64,000 nucleotides of DNA, from assembly GCA_002989075.1 (NCBI GenBank), contig PSQN01000012.1, forward strand, positions 1,116,001-1,180,000, read 5' to 3'. Shown piece after piece: positions 12,907 through 25,495 of the stretch. Origin of the DNA: Arthonia radiata (Eukaryota; Ascomycota; Arthoniomycetes; Arthoniales; Arthoniaceae). Position 1 is the first letter of the stretch. Each line of letters starts with the position of its first letter. The notes beneath the pieces are model-generated. The model worked only from the letters and a program-made list of their open reading frames with translations, ran no database searches and was not told the origin of the DNA. The position numbers were made by a program, and so were the translations under genes.

Positions 12907-15900
12907 TTGAATGATTGTGTCTGCATCCACGAAATGAGAGCGATGACGAGCGTTGCGCTCATTGACCGATGCTGCCCTTTGGCTCGCGGTTCAGACGCGT
13001 TGATGATATTCACAGGCGCTTGAATGATATCAAAGCCGCTCGCTTGCTCTTCTTTCAAAGACATAGCGAACATTGGGCTGTGAGAGCAAATCGACGAACT
13101 TGACAGCTCGCGGTTGCGAGGAACATCAACAAGACACAATCGACGATACGTTCACACTGATTTACTTGCAAGCAGCATCGTGGAGAGGCTTCGTTGCCAT
13201 CGCGGGGCGACTTTTTATCATTCAATCTACGTAGCATGCTATGATCCAGGAGCAAGGAAGCCATCCACCGCCCTTAGCCACGAACGTCTCCTGCGGTTTC
13301 GAAGCCATGCTCTTCCTCGATGGAAGCCATATACGGCCTGATGTGCTTCAGATAATCCTTGAATCTTGTAGGGGCGCCGCTTGTCTGACTTTCCCCTTGC
13401 CACCCAAGACTTCTCTGCGTCTTCTTCCTCTTTCGATGACGATGCTGTTTTTCATGCTCTTGGTCCGTCTGCTCTTAGCTGATCAAGCTCTTTATTAAGC
13501 CTGCCCCAGGTTGCGTCTCTCGATTCTGTGTGAGACTGGCACCGCAAAGGAGATGGCTCACAGCCAAGATCAGTACCAAGTCCGGCCCTTCGAACACAGC
13601 CGGGTGTGTTCATCCTCGTTATCTTAAATTGCGCCCCTTTGCGTTTAGTACGCGGGTGTGTCGGCTGGTAATTTCAACCTGCCTCTAGTCTCCGAGGTCT
13701 TCCATCTCGACCTTCCTGTGTTCATAGCACCTGGGGATCTTTGACGACTGGCCATCTTGTCTGCATCGCCTCAAATGATGCGGGAAATCGCAGGATTTGA
13801 GTTGATCCGACTTGGGTCTACTGGCAAAGCGGCCTGGATTCTGAGGGAGACGGCAGAGGAAGACTTGCTCAAACCCCGGAAGGTAAACCCTGGCGCGCAA
13901 TAGAAGATGTTTCGATGCAACGGTTTTCGATGGAAAGGCTTTCGAGAGGCAAATACCGCTCGACATGCGTGCTTCATCCCTAAGAAGGTTCTTTCGTGGG
14001 GGAGGTGTCATTTGCAAGCCAGGTGTTGATCTTGAAAGCGACGTCTTCTAAGAGGGCGCCGTTGGCGTGGTGTAGGTGGTTCGTGAGGAGGGCACCGTTC
14101 GTGTTGAAGAGTAGGGTATGATTCGACGGGAGGGTGCCGTTCGAGATGACGATGTCGGTCGACAATAGTGCCATCTTAGAGGGGGAGGCGTCGACGAGGG
14201 AACGAGATCATCAGGAGGAAGAGATCATCGAGAGATTGGCGGTCTTCTGCAGCTGTATGATCCTTTGCTTCGAGCAACCACGTCCTTTGACCCTCCACCC
14301 GAACTCATCCGCATTCTTCAATGCCAGAAATGGAACTTCCATAACAAGGAGAAGAGAAAGTGGAAAGGCCGTAGACATACTGTGAGAGGATCCAGTCATG
14401 TTCCAAGGCGGGTGGCTTTGAGATAGAAGCGGACGGGTGGGCGCCACACCTGCTTTGAGTCACCTTCGAGCAGGGTTGGTGTCGAAGTAGCAATCTTCTC
14501 GTCTGCCAACGTACTAGCTGTTGTCAAAAACTCACGGTATGTTTGGGTGAAGCAATTCCCAAGCACGAGATAAAGGATTAGTGAGCATGAAACCATGTAT
14601 CGCAACGTGTTTGTTCGTTCCGCCAAAGACTACGCCGCCTCACCAATCAATATTCCAAGAGTGGAGATGGCAAAGACAACGGATGTTTGGACTGTATATT
14701 CTCACAGGCACGCCAAACAATGAAAGTTATGATGGCGCAATCAGCAGTTCATGCTTCTCATTTTCCAAGCGAAAGAACATTCGTTCTTGACCGTCTTCAC
14801 GGCCGACTGAAGTGAACATGAGAGCAGACCCAACGCTTCATAGCTTATCGATGAATCTTTTCCCGAAGTTGATCAAGCTCGTCTCGTTCAAGGTCATGTC
14901 TAGTCGGTCACTCGAAAGCCGAATGTAAACGGGCGTACACCAGCTTACCAGCAAGGCAGTCTTCAGTCCTGCGATCTCTCAGCAGCATTCCTCCATTTCC
15001 AATCCAGTCGCAGACTCATATAGTCATTTGAGCCGTTAGGCGCGTAGACGCAGGTGATTTACCAATTGAAATTCCGTCCTGGGCCGGTGAACGATCGCTG
15101 TCCAAGGCTGGACAAAGGCCACAGCTCACTTTTCACTGCAAGAGGAGGAATACCATACCATCGGAAGCATTTGCTATTAGCGGCAGAGGAGTACTCTTCG
15201 TCGACACTCCACAGACACCGAAGACGGAGTCGCTCGTTGAGCTAGCCTTGATCTGGGTAAGCCGTCACCGGAGAGCTAGTGTCAGGACGGCTGCGAGATA
15301 AAGGTCCACCGGCAAGGACACTCCTAAAATGGTTTCAACACGAGTGGGCTCGGCAACTGCTGGACATTTTGAGCATGAAAGAGTATGTAGGAAGCCTCGA
15401 ACGAGGAGATCTCACGTCTGAAGCAGCGATGTCGGTGAAACAGGGCTGAGGACAGCCTGAACAAAGGCGCCATTGGGCCATAGCAAGAGAGCCATTCAAC
15501 GGTAGCAAGAATAGCCATCTGGCAAATCAACATCTTAACCACATATTATGATACACACCGCGAGTCTTGCGGGAAGAATGAATTCAAATGGAGTGCCGAA
15601 ACACCAGGTAGAGAAGAAGAGAAGAGTAACACAGATGCGGCAGTCTTGAGACTCTTATACTGAATTGGCATGAACAACAAAGCATGCTTAGCACTGTGAA
15701 TCCATGATGGGCAGTAGTCTTCAAACAATCGTTCCTTCCTCATCGGTGTCTACCACCCTTCTTTGGGAAGACTCAGCCTACACTGAGTGCAGCATCTGGT
15801 TACAAATCTCACGGTCACTCCGCTGCCTCCTAATTAGCCGTTTCCATGTTGATCCCCATGACTTCCCACCAACCGCTACTGCTCTTCATCGTTCGACAGA

Positions 15901-15996
15901 CCACATCTTGATGGTCTATACTCTGGTCCTGCTCCTTTGATCACTCTCGCTCGGGTGCCACTCCACTGACGGATCGTGACAGCGTAAAGGTAACCG

Positions 15997-17100
15997 TCAC
16001 TCCAACATTGGAGGAGGATTGACTTCCTCCGTCTCATGCCAGTATGTCTCTTCAAACTCCTCGACAATCTTGCCAGTTATTTTTTGCCGCTTGAGGCTCG
16101 CCTATGTCTTACCTTCTCCTGGCCCTCTTGGTTTGAGTGACAATGCACAGTATCACCACGCTGTCCTCAAGATGCGGGTGTCCAAAGTCCGGGTGCTCCT
16201 TTCTTATTCTCATGTTGACGGCAACATCTTCTTGGGACCTTCCTCTTCACATCTTTCTTCTTGCGTTCTGATTCCTTCATTCCTCTTGACCCCAGCAAAC
16301 TATCCTTAGTCCGTCTTCGTCATGGCTTGGGGTTCCTCATCAGCTTCTGGTCGACACTTCTCGACTGTTCCATCTTATTACCCATATCCGCTTTGTCTCA
16401 TCCATGAGGCATCCGCCGGCGAGATGATCATGCCTGGTGTTCCTTAGCAGTAAGTTCATCGTTTTCTGACCGCTTCTTGCCCACCGCCGCTCCTTCACCG
16501 CGTCTTATGCACGGCCTCCTCGGATTTCTGGCTACAATGTCTCACTAGATTCGCTGATTGACCGGTTCCAAACGGTAGCTGCCCAGATACTTCCAACTGC
16601 GTCTTCTTCTGACTGCCCCTCAGGGCTTCTTGTGCTCCTTTTTGTTTCTCTTGCATCTTCCTTTCCCTCTTCCTTTCATCGTCTAACACTTTGATGGTGG
16701 AAAGTGAGCTTGTGGATGATGTGGCCAAAGACGCAGCGCCTATGGTAGGAGCGTGGGGGGTTCCTTGGGTAGAAGACATGGAGGGAGAAGATTTTCCGGT
16801 AAGAAGCGGTCGAGAGAGGGGCGGTCGAGGAGTCATTCGGCGAGGAGGTGATTGAGGAAGAGCTTGAGAAGCGGTCTAGTAGGAGGCTGTCGGGAAAAGA
16901 CACATCGATGAGGAGCCCGTCGAGGAAACGTTTGTCAGGGAGGAAGTCATGACTGTCGAGCAGAGACTGGAGAGAAGGAGGCTCTGAGTAGAAGGCGGCC
17001 GTAGTGGAACGAGCCGAGGAGGTCGCGTTGTCGAGTCGAGCCTAAGGCAAGTCGTCAGTGGAGAAGCAGAAGACGTGGTGAGTTTCTCAAACAATGGCAA
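15997..17100 (-). CDS. Possible intron-dense hypothetical gene
   Basis: Weak evidence only. The minus strand has a Ser/Thr-rich, then charged frame at 16836-16495 (with LDDERKRERKMQEKQKGAQE) that reads like a low-complexity linker and coiled coil. Further left is a short terminal frame ending EEVNPPPMLE and a stop at 15997-15999. A GTAAGA donor lies between them near 16110. I could not join these parts without gaps and no domain is recognised. It may be two unrelated chance frames. Confidence 0.22.
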
Positions 17101-18000
17101 TGTTTGACAGCAGCTCGCAACCTCGCTCCCACTCTAAAAGCAAGCTTCCCACAGGTCAGTTGCCGGCGCAATCGTCGAGAGCCTTTGCTTTCCAGGAGCG
17201 TGTACAAGGTAAGTGCCTTATCTTGAGTACGATACCGAGAAGTTCTGTCAGGCGGGCGCAGGGTGGTGAGCCTTCTGAAGAGGGATGAGAAATGCAAGAT
17301 CTGACTGACAGACTGGACCTTGGTGCCAGGTGAGTCCGTTGCGCACTGATGGAGCAGTAGCTAAGGGCTTCAGCAATCAGACGTTGAGAGAGGAGATGAG
17401 AATGGTGCAGTGGGCGATGCGAGTGCAGCGAAGGCTCTCGTCGAAGCGGATTTCATGGAAACAGTGACACCACTGACTGCTCGTAAGGGTTGAAGCCACT
17501 GACTGGCATGCAAGCGTGGCTCTTCAGTCCCAAGGTAGGTTGTTGACGTGGCTCGAAGGATCTTCAAGCGCAGCGTGATCGATATGAGTAGCTTCTTTGA
17601 GAGCATGAGCAACAGCTGCAGTGCGTCAGTATATCGAACAGAAGAGAGCCGTTTCAGAGGCGTGCTCCTCGTGTGAGCGGCTAGAAACACGTCAGTCAAG
17701 GTCAAAAGCTGCGACATCTTTGGACGAGGAGGGTCTCGGGATGACTTTGGGATACAGAGCTGCACAATCTCAACGGTGCTGCGCTCCACGAAAGAGTCTA
17801 TGAACAGCAACTCACATTGCGCGAAGAGGCATGGAAGGGAGTGCATTTCAACGTCGCCGTCACGTTCCTTGACATCTCATGAACATTTGGAAGACGCGAA
17901 GGGCAGGCACAGGCTCTTGCGGCAGGAGAAACACGTACATCTCAATGAGCATCGTTCAGGCACGAGCGGTTCATCACGAATGACAGCCACAAAAGCAAGC

Positions 18001-18062
18001 AGTAGTGAAGAGTAGTTCTTCCTCAAAGACCAGCCAAAGGCCAGTTCATCAAAGAAAAAATA
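18001..18062 (-). repeat. Repeat arm, inverted relative to 12841-12906
   Basis: See 12841. The arms are about 5.1 kb apart in opposite orientation, so this is dispersal rather than a hairpin. Confidence 0.5.
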
Positions 18063-18089
18063 AAGGGCGGCAAAGCCAGCGGCCAAAAC

Positions 18090-18175
18090 CTAGTTAGACT
18101 TGTCAGCAGGAGTTCTGAAAAACGTTGACAAAGGAGAAGGAAGGGGGAGCAAGGCGAAGCATGGCAAGGCAAGAG
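18090..18175 (+). repeat. Dispersed repeat shared with 25183-25260
   Basis: The two copies share GTCAGCA, GTTCTGAAAA, ACGTTGACAAA and a final series of AAGGCGA, GGCAAGGCA blocks, in the same orientation. No open frame belongs to it. Confidence 0.5.
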
Positions 18176-18200
18176 AAGACTCTATCTAACTAGCTAACTA

Positions 18201-18228
18201 TGGACTGGACTGGACTGGACTGGACTGG
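18201..18228. repeat. GGACT pentanucleotide microsatellite
   Basis: About five and a half uninterrupted copies of a 5-bp unit (TGGAC) in non-coding sequence, just left of a purine-rich tract. Confidence 0.9.
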
Positions 18229-19046
18229 TTGGTGCGTTGGGCTTTGTCGTGATGAAGAGAAAGAAAGAAAGAGGAAGGAAGGAGGGAAAAGATTTTCTTA
18301 AGTATCCTCGCGGCTAAGGGCCAAGACCTCAAGCGCGCCCACAAGCGCAGGCAGCAGCATCATGTGACGAGATAAGGATGTCATGGCGCCATCGAGGACC
18401 AATAGGAACGCTGGGCGTAATCCGGCGGAGTTTGATTAAGGGTTGACCTGAAGATTCAGGCTGCTCGGGGATTTCTGTGGCGGTCCGAGCCTTGGCGCGA
18501 GGCCTGGGACGGCGACATGGAGGTGCCGAAGGCTTTTTAGTGGGCTCCGGGTGGGCAGTAGCATGCTAGGAACATCATATTGAAGACCCGAACCTTTTCG
18601 AGCACATTCTGGCGTTGTAGCTCATGATTTCGTGAAGTTTTGGGGGGGTGCTCCGGCGGTGCTCTCCAGTGTCCCGTGTTTCACGGCCAAATGGCGCCGG
18701 CCGAGCGCGCTTTGTCCGAGGGACGCGCTAGTGTTATGCAACAGCGCAGGGCCTCCGGACGAGGTACGGTGGGCGTTGGGCTATGGAGGGCAATTTGGTG
18801 GCGCGGTATTGTATTAGGGGGCGCGCAATCTCTGCCTCCCACTATAGCTGCTGTTGCATATGATCTTGCGAGTCAAAAAGGGACATCTCGAAGAGAGCGC
18901 GGAGCATGCGGACGAGGCGTGGAGAATGTTGTGATTTGAAGGCCAATCCAGTGGCGCTGAGTTGATTCAGGTAGCAGCCCTCTCACCTTGAAGGCGCCGG
19001 CTGCTGTTATATACGATGCTGCGAGCATAATGCAGATGGTCCGCCG

Positions 19047-20252
19047 TTAGCCATCCTCTTTGCGATCGGTTTTCATCATACCCAAAACACTCCTCTGCCG
19101 GGCACCCCCCGTACCGATACCCTCCACCTGGAAATCACCCTCCGAGACCCGCTTACTCTGCTTGATGCATTCCATTAACCATCCCGCCTTCACGAACTTG
19201 ACCCCTTCGCCCCTGCTCCCTAGCGCAGCTTCCTTCTGTATCTTGCTGGCCGCCAGTCCACCCCCAGCGCCCCCATTTCGGCTTGTCTCGCCAACGATGA
19301 CGTGCGTGATCGACCGCCTAGCCATTCCGAGCGACAAGAACCCTCCATACTGCCCTATCAGCTGCTTGAGCTTGTGGTCTGAGACTATTGGGTATGTGCT
19401 GCCATTGATATAGAAGTTGAGACCCCTAAAAATGGGCTTAGGCGCCGGCGAGGGCTTGTCGAGCTTCGGTGGAGGTCTATCGTGGGCTGCGACTTTGCTG
19501 GATGGTCCTGTAGTGGGCGAGTAGCCTGCATCTGTCGTCACGGTGGAAGCAGTGGATATGAGACTCGAGTGTTGACTGAATCGGGACTGGCTTGGTGTTG
19601 CGCGCGGGGAATGCTTCGGCGGCGTCGACGTCTCTGGAGGTTTCTGGGATGTAGATCTGCTGTACCTTGAGACGGGCGGAGCAGCAAGGGTTTGCGCTGC
19701 CTCAGGGTCTTCGCCGGCTTGAACTTGTCTCTCCACCCCTCTCGCGTTCTCTATCTTTCGCCTCTTGGCTTTCGGAAGGCCATCTGTGTCCACTGTGTCC
19801 GCCTGCAGTAACACTTCTCGGTGCATACTCTCTTGCAGACTGACCTGTCCATCTCGGCGCAAGCCTGGTGCTCCTCTGACCCATCCGCCATTCTCAGTTC
19901 GTCCGTCTTTCCCAAAGTCTTTGCTGCCAGCACCTACTGTGTCCGCGAGGCGCATACCACCGCCTCCCGATGTGTCATTGAACTGCTCGCGAAGCTTGCG
20001 CGTCCGGCTGTGCCGCCATGATGTGCTGCCTCCAAGACAGTTCTCCGCACGTTGATGGCCGGTAGAACTTGAATTCCACGGGTCGAAGAACGTTCTTGTC
20101 GGCTTCGCCGCCTTCGTAATGGACGCGTGCTTCTCCTTGCCGCGACTGTCTAATCGTAGTGTCTCATCGCCCTTGTCCAAAGTCATCCGGAGGAGTTTGA
20201 TGGCTGGTTCGGAGTCGCAGAATCGGCGGCAACGGCGCTGGGTCCAGCGCAA
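19047..20252 (-). CDS. BRCT-domain protein, 5' exon not resolved
   Basis: A frame of about 400 residues. The N-terminal part has CRRFCDSEPAIKLLR and then FFDPWNSSSTGHQRAE followed by GSTSWRHSRTRKLREQF and a Gly-rich ADTVGAGSKDFG segment. I recall this signature from a fungal family of BRCT proteins linked to DNA repair. A long Ser/Pro-rich linker (about residues 200-275) leads to a C-terminal BRCT domain, about 277-380, with GLNFYINGSTYP, the Gly-Gly turn (QYGGF) and the conserved Trp (KAGWLMECI). BRCT domains bind phosphopeptides, so a nuclear adaptor in the damage response is likely. The frame has no ATG at its right end and a stop lies just upstream, so a short first exon to the right is missing from this call. 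Confidence 0.8.
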   Translation of the reverse strand: MRWTQRRCRRFCDSEPAIKLLRMTLDKGDETLRLDSRGKEKHASITKAAKPTRTFFDPWNSSSTGHQRAENCLGGSTSWRHSRTRKLREQFNDTSGGGGMRLADTVGAGSKDFGKDGRTENGGWVRGAPGLRRDGQVSLQESMHREVLLQADTVDTDGLPKAKRRKIENARGVERQVQAGEDPEAAQTLAAPPVSRYSRSTSQKPPETSTPPKHSPRATPSQSRFSQHSSLISTASTVTTDAGYSPTTGPSSKVAAHDRPPPKLDKPSPAPKPIFRGLNFYINGSTYPIVSDHKLKQLIGQYGGFLSLGMARRSITHVIVGETSRNGGAGGGLAASKIQKEAALGSRGEGVKFVKAGWLMECIKQSKRVSEGDFQVEGIGTGGARQRSVLGMMKTDRKEDG

Positions 20253-23200
20253 GTCTCAAAACACTTCTTGAAAGCCTTGTTGTGGAGTCTGATGCCAGAC
20301 CGCGTTCGATTGAAGCGTTCGAGGTGTCGAGAAGTCGCATGGGAGCGATTTGAGGTTTCAATGAAGTCTAAAGGGACCTGCAGTCGCGGGACACAAGACA
20401 ATTAGTAATTGGCGCGATTCTCGCTAATGCAAGTCATTGTGTCATCACTGGCGCCGATACTATACCTAACGCGTCCATCGCGCCGGCGGCAAGGACGAAC
20501 CAGAATTGTCTGTGCGCAGCCCCTGAGTCCAGGGTTGTGCGCCCTTGCTAGCCTTGGCAGGGGGCAATGCCTCATCGTCTTCAGCGTGCAAATTGATGCT
20601 GAAAACCCTGTATCGTTGCTGAAATGGGCTGCGTGGTCTTCTGAGCGTCCAGCGAAGATGCTATGACGTAAGTGAGAGATCTCTTTGAAAGTTGCCTCGG
20701 CTCCATGAGAGAAGTGAGAAACTTCTGCCGCCAAGATCCGGGGTGGCCAGTGCATACAACCATCTGAGGCAAAGGGATGGACGCAATTGTGAGTAAAGCA
20801 GCACGAGACGACCTCACAGTGTACAAGCTTCAATGCGATGCCGGCAAGATCAAAGAATACCACTCTAAAAGGACTTCCTAACGCGGCGTGACCGGCTCAA
20901 AGGAGCTTGCGGCAATGCCTTGCGTTTGCCGTCACTACACTCGGCCGGAGACCTCGCCAGCGCTACGAACTCTGCGTTGATTGACAAAGAGCATTGTGAT
21001 GGCGACATTTTCATTGTTAGGAGTCATTCACGCGGCGATGTGTGGAGAGACCACGAACCCCAGCACGAACCCAGCGCGCGGCGCATTCGATCAGAAGGAC
21101 GTCCTTGAGCTTTCCAGCTTCAGTTCCATCCCTCATCACGCCTTCTTCGCTTTTGGAGTGACCACCGTATTCGGCCATGCCAACCGGAAATGCGATACCC
21201 TCTGCGAGATGGTGCGCATTCGAAGAAACAGGGAGCCCAACAGAAGCAAGTCCAGGCTTGCGGTGCAGGCCGCCTATTCCACTTCGAGCTCCGGCTATAC
21301 ACCATGATCTATCGAAAGCCGACAAGTTCCTCCCTCGCTTCCAAATTGGGTATCGACCGCAGGCAAGAAGCCGCTACCAATTTCTTACTTGCGCTCTTCC
21401 TGCCGCCGTGCCGCCCACCGTCCCTCCGCATCCCAATCTGGCGTCTAGCGAGGCGACAATCGATCTAGACGAGCAACTGGAAGACAATGTATGAGATCTA
21501 CTGCCTCTGAGATTTCCGTTTCACGAACGAAAAGATACGATCCTTCCGCAGTCTTTGCCGCACGGAGCGAGGAAGAAAGACCATATCGCTGCGAGCACGT
21601 CCCAAGAAAGCGACTGCAGAAGCTCTCCGTTATCATGAAACTAGTCAGCTGCGCACTACTGGCAAGATAAGATCGTCCACTTGCAGATTTCGTCCGGCAC
21701 GAGGCCCGCCGCCCGTCTATGAGCTGCCCGAAGCCCTCTATGGCAAGACCAACGCCCAAGTCAGTCCATCGGCAGCGCATTCACTCGAAATCCACCGAAG
21801 TCTCGGGCACCGTCCCACTTTCCTTATAGACATGCCGAAGTGGATTCGAAGAATCAAACCACACCGAGTTAATGCCTACCTCACAATCGCTTCATTCATA
21901 AACTTGTCCAAGAACATTGAGCCAAGCTCGGGCTAGTCACCCGCAGGCGACGTATCTTCCGCATCTTAGGAGACCGGCGGAAATGCGACAGCAGCCGTGG
22001 GACTTGGGAACGCCACTATATCTGGTGAAGAGCGACGAGAGGGTTTCCCAACATGAAAGCAGAAAGCTGGACATGCATGTCATGAAGCGTCAGAGGCTCA
22101 CGGTTCCCCTCGATCGGCTCAGTCCATTCGTCGCGGCCGCGCCCTTGCTCTTGCATTTGCAAGATCTTGCTATCCTCTGAGCTTGCACGCAGCTAGTCCA
22201 AATCAAAGTCATCGCATCCGTCCACCGAAATCGAACACTCTTCCTCGCCCTTCCGCTCCTCCTGCATTGATCTCAAAAACATTTCAAAGGCGCCATCAAC
22301 GGGCTCCCGGGCAACCACTCACAGCTCGCCCGCCGGATTTGAATTTTGACAAGAGAGGCGCATATTATTCACGTAGCGAATTTGACCGTGGAGAAAGAGA
22401 TGATCGAGCACTAACGGAGATGGCGACCGCGCTACGGCCGGTCTTGAGTAGGCGATCGCAGCACGTAAGTCGAGATAAATCCTGCACTGGTGAGTCTTGG
22501 CTTGGCCCGTTTTCCAAAGATACGAAGACGTCACTGACCTGCTCCTAAGGGATGTGCTTCGTAAACGTTCCACCCTTCGTTTTGAGAGCATGGCTTGAAA
22601 CGCTGTACTTTCTCAATCTCCTCACAAAGAGTCGAAAAACGATTCCATACCGCATGCGCCTTCTCAACTGGCTGTTTCTGTGCATCTGCGGCTGGATCTG
22701 GAAGCCGGCCTCGTCTTTGAAGCCACTCCTTGTTATGTCGAAGGATGCGAAAAAGTCACTTCACACCCGAACCCGACGAACTATCTTACCGATGATGAAT
22801 GGCATGAACGACACTTTGCGCAGAAAAGTTCCTTCAGCACTACCGCCACCCGGTCTCTTGGACTTGTCAAGAGCAACACAGCACTGCAAGTTGCAGTATC
22901 CAAGCGCCATGTCATTGGTATCTACCCACGCTCGCCGCTTACTTCATCAAGACTGCCGCCAGATTACGATACGCCGACCCGGCCCAGGCTCGAGATGCGA
23001 CCAATGCGACGCCATTGCAACATGTGTGTCAGGGAAAGACCCAGCCGCCCCACGACACGGCGATTGAAACGGTCACCAGCACTCGAGAGCCGATCACTCA
23101 CGGCTGCTCGCCACTACGACATCCAGATATCAGGGATTCGTCAATGCTGCAAATATGATCTCCCACTCACCCCGCTTACAGCTATTCGAGCTGACAGTCT

Positions 23201-23580
23201 CGACGGCTGGATTTTTCGACATGTTATTCTACAGCTTATCGCCAGAGACGGGAAGGTCTTCATCTGCACTAGCTGGGTTCTTTACGGGCGCGCTTTAGAA
23301 CCTCTCGGCGACAAACGCATAAAACTCAAGCGCAAACGCTCTTCAGTTTTCCGACCAAGGCTATCGGATCCGCCGCAGGCGATTTTGGGCTGCGTGCTGC
23401 GAAGGGTGTCAGCTCTTCTGGATTGCACTTCATAGCTGAACGCGTGTTAGGAGCTTGGAATCCAAGCAACGCAAGTGATCGAATACGCAACACGAGCATG
23501 GAAGAATACAAGCAGTGGGCGCAGTTGCAGAGCACAGCATCACAAAAGAAGCGTTGCGCGAAGGTCGCCTTGCATGACTA
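20253..23580. other. Coding-like stretch, gene structure unresolved
   Basis: Several plus-strand frames look coding but do not join cleanly. A stretch at about 21300-21485 ends in EATIDLDEQLEDN just before GTATGAG. An open stretch at about 21507-21936 contains PPPVYELPEALYGKTN. A frame at about 23290-23575 ends KKRCAKVALHD and a stop. Frames at 22680-23435 contain paired cysteines (CYVEGC). None is recognised. A multi-exon plus-strand gene is plausible; so is decayed or chance sequence. The first few hundred bases should also hold the missing first exon of the BRCT gene. Confidence 0.25.
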
Positions 23581-25182
23581 AAACGGAAGGTCTGTCATAC
23601 ACGGAAGTCGAAGCAAGTGAAGGGCGTGCAGGAAATAGCTCACAACAACTCTGGATCATGGCAACCATGGGCCGGGCAAGCGCCTTGGAATCCGAGAATA
23701 TTGTCTATTGGAGCACGGCGACTCTTTCTGGTCATCCTACTTCTGCTCGTAGACGGTTTTCTCTACCTACTATCTATTCACTCGCCCGATTTCGTTGATA
23801 TCCACACAGTCTCTCGATTTTCCGCTGCTTGCGCATTCCTCTCTCTTGAGTTCCATCTCCTAGCGCCCCATTCGCTTTCGATCTTTAACCTCTTGCGTGT
23901 GCTGATACTCTTCAGTCCGGGTCTTGCAACTTCTGTCTCTTGCTCTACGATCTCTCCACGTCGATGTCTCTCGCTTATCTTCACACTCCACAGTCACCGA
24001 TCTCAAAGCCTTTTTTAGATCCATCGGTAGGTTTGCGACGACAACATGCAGCCGACAGGTGTGGCAATAGCGAGCAGCGGGTGTTGAAGGCCGAGATGGG
24101 CACGCCCGATTGCTACTGCGAAGGAAACCGCAAGACGGCTTCGTGAGATTTTGGAGAGGGAGGGGAGAGGAAAGACCGTGAAGGCTGGCGGCTAGACTGG
24201 TCGACCGAAAGCGGACGAGACGGGCTTCTTGACGGAAGATCATGGCTTTGGAGCCCGGCAGGAAGAGGAGCGAGCGGAACTTGAAGGGCGAGCGGCTGCT
24301 TGGAAAGTATGATCGTGGCGCGGCTCGATGGCGAATATCGAGAGGCGGCTGTTGGACGTGGGTGGCGACAAGCCGACGGTGCTAGAGGGTAGCGTAGAAG
24401 TATCAATGATGAACATTCTCATTAGCCTGCGAGCGCTGTCAGCAACCATTCCATGCCTGTGAGCGGGAAACTTAGCTTAGGTCAACAGGTAGACGTGCTC
24501 CCTTTCATGGGTCAGTGGCCAGAATGGGCGTGAATCACGCTTTGCGATGCGTGACCGCCAGGTGCTTTTGCAAGAGCAGGATGTAGATAGTAATGTGTAA
24601 AAGTACTCAGAGCTGCTTCTGATTGACATTTGTGTGAGTGGAAAAGGGTTGCGGCACGGGTGCCACGCGTGACGAGCAGACGAATCACGATTTGATGGCT
24701 TGAAGCTACTGTAGAAACAGATGTAGCTCGAGCAAACAGTGACGAAGGAGTATCATTACAATCCTTGCTAAAGATCACTGATGAAGAAGCGTTGATTCAC
24801 TTGTCGTGAATGCCTCCGTCACGCCTCCACGCCCGCCACTGTCACCAAGCTCGCTTGAGCCGGCCGCATCAAGGCTCGATGCAGACGAACCAATGCACTT
24901 CCACCATCTCGCAGTAGTCTAGAGGAACTTTTTCATCATCCGCCAGCCCTTAAGCCGTCGAAAAACGAAAAAGATGAAAGATGCTCCTTAGCTTCGTCTC
25001 AAGCGACTACTAGTCCTTGACACCACGCAGAGGTTGGACCAGTCAAGGTCTCCTCGACCGTTTGTGAGCTCAATGCAACGATGTCCTTGACTGAGTCAAG
25101 GCGTGAGCGCGAGAAATGACCACGAAGGTCTCGTCGAGGGGACCCCAGGTTTCGCTTTTCAGCGGGCACCCGGGGAAAGCCC

Positions 25183-25260
25183 ATCTAGTAGTCAGCACAG
25201 ATGTTCTGAAAACGTTGACAAAAGGAATGACAAAGGAAAGCAAGGCGAGGCAAGGCATGA
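25183..25260 (+). repeat. Dispersed repeat shared with 18090-18175
   Basis: Second copy of the GTCAGCA - GTTCTGAAAA - ACGTTGACAAA - GGCAAGGCA block series. It lies directly left of a purine-tract repeat copy, as it does at 18.1-18.3 kb, so the two blocks may form one larger element. Confidence 0.5.
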
Positions 25261-25330
25261 ATAAATACATGCTTGGGCAGGCCACAGCCTCTGGGTCTGA
25301 CATTAGGACCACGCGCGCCGGCGTCCCAGC

Positions 25331-25409
25331 TGAAGAGAAAAAAGAAGGAAAGAGGAAGGAGGGAGGAAGAGGAGAGGACTAAATAGCCAGAGACGTTGAG
25401 CTTGGACCA
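25331..25409 (+). repeat. Dispersed repeat with purine-rich tract, copy 3
   Basis: A GA-rich run, then GGACTAAATAGCC, GACGTTGAGCTTGGACCA. It matches the 8003 and 8610 copies in block order. Confidence 0.5.
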
Positions 25410-25495
25410 ATTTTTGGGCGTAGGTCTGGTGGGTTACTGGTAGTATCGATGATAGCTCGATTTGGACGCAATTGAGAGCGCGCTTGGCGCTGCGC

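Larger units (their letters stand above)
8697..15996. other. No assignable gene; old repeats
   Basis: Many frames of 60-110 codons occur on both strands but none shows a recognisable domain or a consistent splice chain. Two segments are related to each other: 11400-11660 and 12160-12445 share TTTCATCATTGAC, GCAAGCTCAGAGGTG-like and GAAGAGGAAG-like blocks in the same order. Intron-dense genes may be hidden here, as at 0.5-1.2 kb, but I could not rebuild one. Confidence 0.4.
17101..19046. other. No assignable gene
   Basis: Minus-strand frames at 17846-17370 are low complexity and unconvincing. The stretch holds the inverted repeat arm at 18001, the repeat at 18090, a GGACT microsatellite and a purine-rich tract at 18245-18285. 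From 18300 to 19046 I see only short frames next to the 3' end of the BRCT gene. Confidence 0.4.
23581..25495. other. No assignable gene
   Basis: Only short frames without domains. The right part carries two dispersed repeat copies (25183-25260 and 25331-25409). The stretch lies downstream of the ABC-class ATPase gene, whose stop codon is at 25496. Confidence 0.45.
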
